A stretch of DNA of 64,000 nt. It comes from Gardnerella swidsinskii. GTDB taxonomy: Bacteria > Actinomycetota > Actinomycetes > Actinomycetales > Bifidobacteriaceae. A model generated the notes under the pieces. It saw only the letters and a program-made list of their open reading frames with translations, had not been told where the DNA came from and searched no databases. This document shows, in pieces, positions 61,192-64,000 of the stretch; positions within the stretch are counted from its first letter, which is position 1, and each line of letters begins with the position of its first letter. Made by a program: the position numbers and the translations under genes. The stretch is from assembly GCF_003397705.1 (NCBI RefSeq), contig NZ_QJVB01000001.1, positions 1-64,000 of the forward strand, read 5' to 3'.

Positions 61192-63195
61192 TCAGTCTGA
61201 ATCAGATGAAGAACCAAGGCTTGGACGTGTAACTAATGTAATCGCTTTGCCCTTCTCAACCTTGCTTCCTGCTTCCTCAGACATGCTCATGACTATATCG
61301 TCATCTTTTGCCATTGAATCAGATACTACTCTCAAACCTTTTGCTTCAAGTATTTTCTTCGCCTGTTTGAAGGTAACAGTACCAAGATCTATACTAGGAA
61401 CTTCAACTTTCGAAGCACCTTGAGAAACATACACAGTAATAGAGCTGTGTGGTTTAACAGAGGAACCAGACGACGGATTTAGTCGAGTTACAGAACCTTC
61501 AGGCACATTATCTGAATCTTCCTTAACTACATCCGTAGTAAAACCAAAATTCTCTAATTGGCTAACCACAATGTCTTTGCTTTGACCAACAAGACCGTCA
61601 GGAATTTTAGTTAAACCGGATGCAATATATAAAGTAATTAACGTACCCTTATCAGCAAACGAATCTGCGTCAGGATCTGTGCGAGTTACATGATCTTTCT
61701 TAATATCTGCACTATCTTCTACTCGAACATTAGCAATCTTAAACCCAGCACGCTCAAGCATTTTACGAGCAGCTTCTTGCGTTTTACCACTTACATCTGG
61801 CACGCGAGTTGATTGTGGTCCAACCGAGAACCATACAGTCACCTTGGATCCAGAAGCAACATGCTCACCTCCACGCGGTGATTGCTTAGTAAAAGTTCCC
61901 TCAGGTTGAGAAGAATGATCATCTTCACGAATATCTGGAACCAAACCAAGTGCACGCAACTTTTCACGAGCAGCATCCTGCGTTGTTGTCTCCATAAATG
62001 TTGGAACTACAACATCTCCAGTAGCACGACTTCGATTGAGCATAAACAGCACACCCAGAAGAACTAATACTGTTACTAATACTCCAACTATAGATCCGAT
62101 TACTACTCGTTTACGACGTTGCGCTTGCATTGTTGCTCTTTGTGACGCGCGCGTGCTAGGAGAAAATGCAATATTTGCAGATTCAACTTGACCAGTAATA
62201 GGATTGAACGATTGAGTTGCAGCACCATCTGTCATGCCCATAGCCATAGTTGCAGCATCCTGTTCAGCCTGTTTACGCGCCTTCATATTAGCTAAATCAG
62301 TCAATGGGTTAAACGCTGCTGCAACAGGCACTCCACCGTTCATAAACGCTAGAATGTCATTCTTAAACTCTGATGCTGTGGCATATCTATTTTGTCTATC
62401 TTTTGCCATTGCTTTAGCACAAATCTTGTCCCACATAGCAGGCATGCCTGGAACAAGTGTGCTAAGAGGTGTCGCCACTTCTGAAACATGCTGATATGCG
62501 ATGGCAACAGCTGAATCTCCAATAAAAGGAGGACGTCCAGTTAGCATTTCATACAGCACACATCCTGCAGAATACAAATCAGAGCGCATATCTACTTGTT
62601 CACCACGAGCCTGCTCTGGAGACAAATATTGTGCTGTTCCAACAACACCTTGAGACTGTGTCATAGTTGTTGCAGAATCGTCAAGAGCACGAGCAATGCC
62701 GAAGTCCATTACCTTCACCATGCCCTGCTCGGAAATCATAATATTTCCAGGCTTAATATCGCGGTGAATAATACCCATTCTGTGTGAGTACTCTAAAGCA
62801 TTGAGCACGCCAAGCATAACTTGTTCAGCGTCTCTCTGACTTAAAGCTCCATTCATTTTTAGAATATCGCGTAATGTTTTACCTTTAATGTATTCCATTA
62901 CAAGATACGGTAAACGCTCTTCTAAGCCATTTTCTGCTATAACAGATTCTTCTCCAGAATCATAAATATTCACAATATTAGGATTGTTCATCTGCGCAAT
63001 GGCATGCGCTTCCCTGCGGAATCGCGAAAGGAAAATCTCATCGTTCGCTAAATCGGAACGCATGATTTTCACAGCAACTGTACGACCTAAGCGCTTATCA
63101 ACAGCAACACGCACTTCCGCCATGCCGCCGCGGCCAATAAGCTCCCCTAATTCGTATCGACCATTCGCTAATGAGGTGGGCATTGTGGTATTCAT
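61192..63195 (-). CDS. pknB: PASTA-domain serine/threonine protein kinase PknB
   Basis: 667 aa. Kinase domain at about 14-275: GRGGMAEV loop, Lys43 in VAVKIM, HRDIKPGNIM, DFG and SPEQARGE. Juxtamembrane linker, one membrane helix (about 365-388), and four extracytoplasmic PASTA domains that bind muropeptides or lipid II. Controls peptidoglycan synthesis and division. AAGGAGCAGC site; the ATG overlaps the pknA stop as ATGA, so the two kinases are translationally coupled. Confidence 0.95.
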   Translation of the reverse strand: MNTTMPTSLANGRYELGELIGRGGMAEVRVAVDKRLGRTVAVKIMRSDLANDEIFLSRFRREAHAIAQMNNPNIVNIYDSGEESVIAENGLEERLPYLVMEYIKGKTLRDILKMNGALSQRDAEQVMLGVLNALEYSHRMGIIHRDIKPGNIMISEQGMVKVMDFGIARALDDSATTMTQSQGVVGTAQYLSPEQARGEQVDMRSDLYSAGCVLYEMLTGRPPFIGDSAVAIAYQHVSEVATPLSTLVPGMPAMWDKICAKAMAKDRQNRYATASEFKNDILAFMNGGVPVAAAFNPLTDLANMKARKQAEQDAATMAMGMTDGAATQSFNPITGQVESANIAFSPSTRASQRATMQAQRRKRVVIGSIVGVLVTVLVLLGVLFMLNRSRATGDVVVPTFMETTTQDAAREKLRALGLVPDIREDDHSSQPEGTFTKQSPRGGEHVASGSKVTVWFSVGPQSTRVPDVSGKTQEAARKMLERAGFKIANVRVEDSADIKKDHVTRTDPDADSFADKGTLITLYIASGLTKIPDGLVGQSKDIVVSQLENFGFTTDVVKEDSDNVPEGSVTRLNPSSGSSVKPHSSITVYVSQGASKVEVPSIDLGTVTFKQAKKILEAKGLRVVSDSMAKDDDIVMSMSEEAGSKVEKGKAITLVTRPSLGSSSDSD

Positions 63196-64000
63196 TGCTG
63201 CTCCTTGCGATCATTGGTATTAAAAATATTAATAATATTTACTTGGTTTTGCGGCATACTTTTAATACATCTTCGTTGTCGCAAATTTGTAGAAAGTACT
63301 CCTGTTGTATTGTTGAAGGCTGTTTCTTGATCTAGCAGTCTGCGCTCAATACGAGATAATACTTTCGACACAACTAATGCATCTTTTGGACGATCTTTTG
63401 GATTCTTTGCAAGCATAGACATAATAAACTGTTGTAATTGCAAATCAACATTTTCTGGCAAAGGTGGTACAGGATCATTAACATGTGCAGCAGCAATATC
63501 TACCGGCGTTGCTCCAGTAAATGGACGATGTCCGCACAAACCTTCATATGCCACAACACCTAACGAATAAATATCAGATTGTGCAGTAGCTTGTTCACCT
63601 TGTGCTTGTTCTGGAGAAATATATTGAGCTGTTCCAACTACCATGCCATCTTGAGTGATCTGTTCTTGGTCACTGGAATATGACACACCAAAATCTGTGA
63701 TTTTCACATTGCCAGTATCAGAAACCATAATATTTGCAGGTTTTACATCGCGATGAATTACGCCATGAGAATGAGCTACAAAAAGTCCTCGAGCTGTTTG
63801 AATAAGAATAGGAAGTAACTTGGTAGGATCAATTATTTTTTCTTTATGATACAAATCTGCCAATGATTTACTTGGCACATATTCCATAATTAGGAATCCA
63901 ATACCATCGTGCTCATAATAGTCAAATAATGCTGCAATATTAGGATGCGCTAAATTTGCTGAATTATGCGCTTCAGCACGAAGACGACGTAATTTTGCTT
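63192..64000 (-). CDS. pknA: serine/threonine protein kinase PknA, 5' end outside window
   Basis: About 269 residues are visible; the reading frame runs off the right edge without a start. The remaining kinase domain has HPNIAALFDYYEHDGIGFL, HRDVKPANIMVSD, DFGVSYS and SPEQAQGEQAT. After it only a short tail (about 45 aa, Asn/Gln-rich) follows, without membrane helix or PASTA domains. Directly upstream of and overlapping pknB by 4 nt, as in the conserved actinobacterial growth operon (rodA/pbpA/pknA/pknB). Confidence 0.92.
   Translation of the reverse strand, partial: AKLRRLRAEAHNSANLAHPNIAALFDYYEHDGIGFLIMEYVPSKSLADLYHKEKIIDPTKLLPILIQTARGLFVAHSHGVIHRDVKPANIMVSDTGNVKITDFGVSYSSDQEQITQDGMVVGTAQYISPEQAQGEQATAQSDIYSLGVVAYEGLCGHRPFTGATPVDIAAAHVNDPVPPLPENVDLQLQQFIMSMLAKNPKDRPKDALVVSKVLSRIERRLLDQETAFNNTTGVLSTNLRQRRCIKSMPQNQVNIINIFNTNDRKEQQ

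Overview
The window looks like chromosome from a low-GC member of the Bifidobacteriaceae, most likely Gardnerella. This rests on the 16S rRNA 5' end (actinobacterial TTTCGTGGAGGGTTCGATTC start), actinobacteria-specific genes (crgA, DUF3073, DUF881, class E sortase, PASTA kinase pair, adrenodoxin-type ferredoxin reductase, ThrE), and a base composition that is AT-rich by eye for that phylum. The genus is inferred from overall impression; no database search was possible.

Layout. 1-584: 5' part of a 16S rRNA gene on the minus strand, with a long gene-free, strand-asymmetric leader up to 1339. 1340-5480: sirtuin, GH13 alpha-glucosidase and a ketopantoate-reductase-like protein. 5323-12667: a complete ribose operon on the minus strand (lacI-type regulator, rbsA, rbsC, rbsB, rbsD, rbsK), with a promoter abutting a perfect 18-bp operator and a strong terminator at the far end. 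12749-24808: housekeeping genes (tadA, an esterase, tRNA-Leu, tgt, an HtrA protease, a GT-C type membrane protein, rlmB, a Ca-type P2 ATPase, dcd). 24913-26578: a candidate small RNA and an orphan trpB behind a complete trp attenuator with leader peptide. 26745-30160: peroxide defence locus ahpC-ahpF-oxyR with two OxyR-like motifs upstream of ahpC. 30409-34689: two tandem secreted lipase-like paralogues, the second wall-anchored through LPRTG. 34757-41595: tRNAs Gly, Ile and Ala, htpX, a ferredoxin-NADP reductase, an unusual P1B ATPase with a cysteine-rich insert, a small membrane protein and dps. 41653-48595: a CorC-like protein, a translationally coupled permease/partner pair, beta-carbonic anhydrase and PEP carboxylase. 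48802-56778: thrE, trpS, DUF3073, a sterol-carrier-like protein, glgP, a small membrane protein and rhomboid. 56825-56942: a cluster of DnaA boxes. 57035-64000: a methyltransferase, then the cell-envelope/division cluster crgA, DUF881, srtE, pknB and pknA (cut by the window edge).

How the genes work together. The ribose genes import ribose (RbsABC), interconvert its anomers (RbsD) and phosphorylate it (RbsK). AhpC/AhpF form a peroxide reductase under OxyR. Carbonic anhydrase can feed bicarbonate to PEP carboxylase. GlgP and the GH13 enzyme release hexoses from glycogen-type glucans and oligosaccharides. PknA/PknB, CrgA, SrtE and DUF881 form the conserved actinobacterial growth and division block. 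Most genes have clear Shine-Dalgarno sites, but several (thrE, the CorC-like gene, the sterol-carrier-like gene, perhaps htpX) have a -10 box 6-8 nt before the start codon and look leaderless. No CRISPR array, prophage or insertion sequence was seen.
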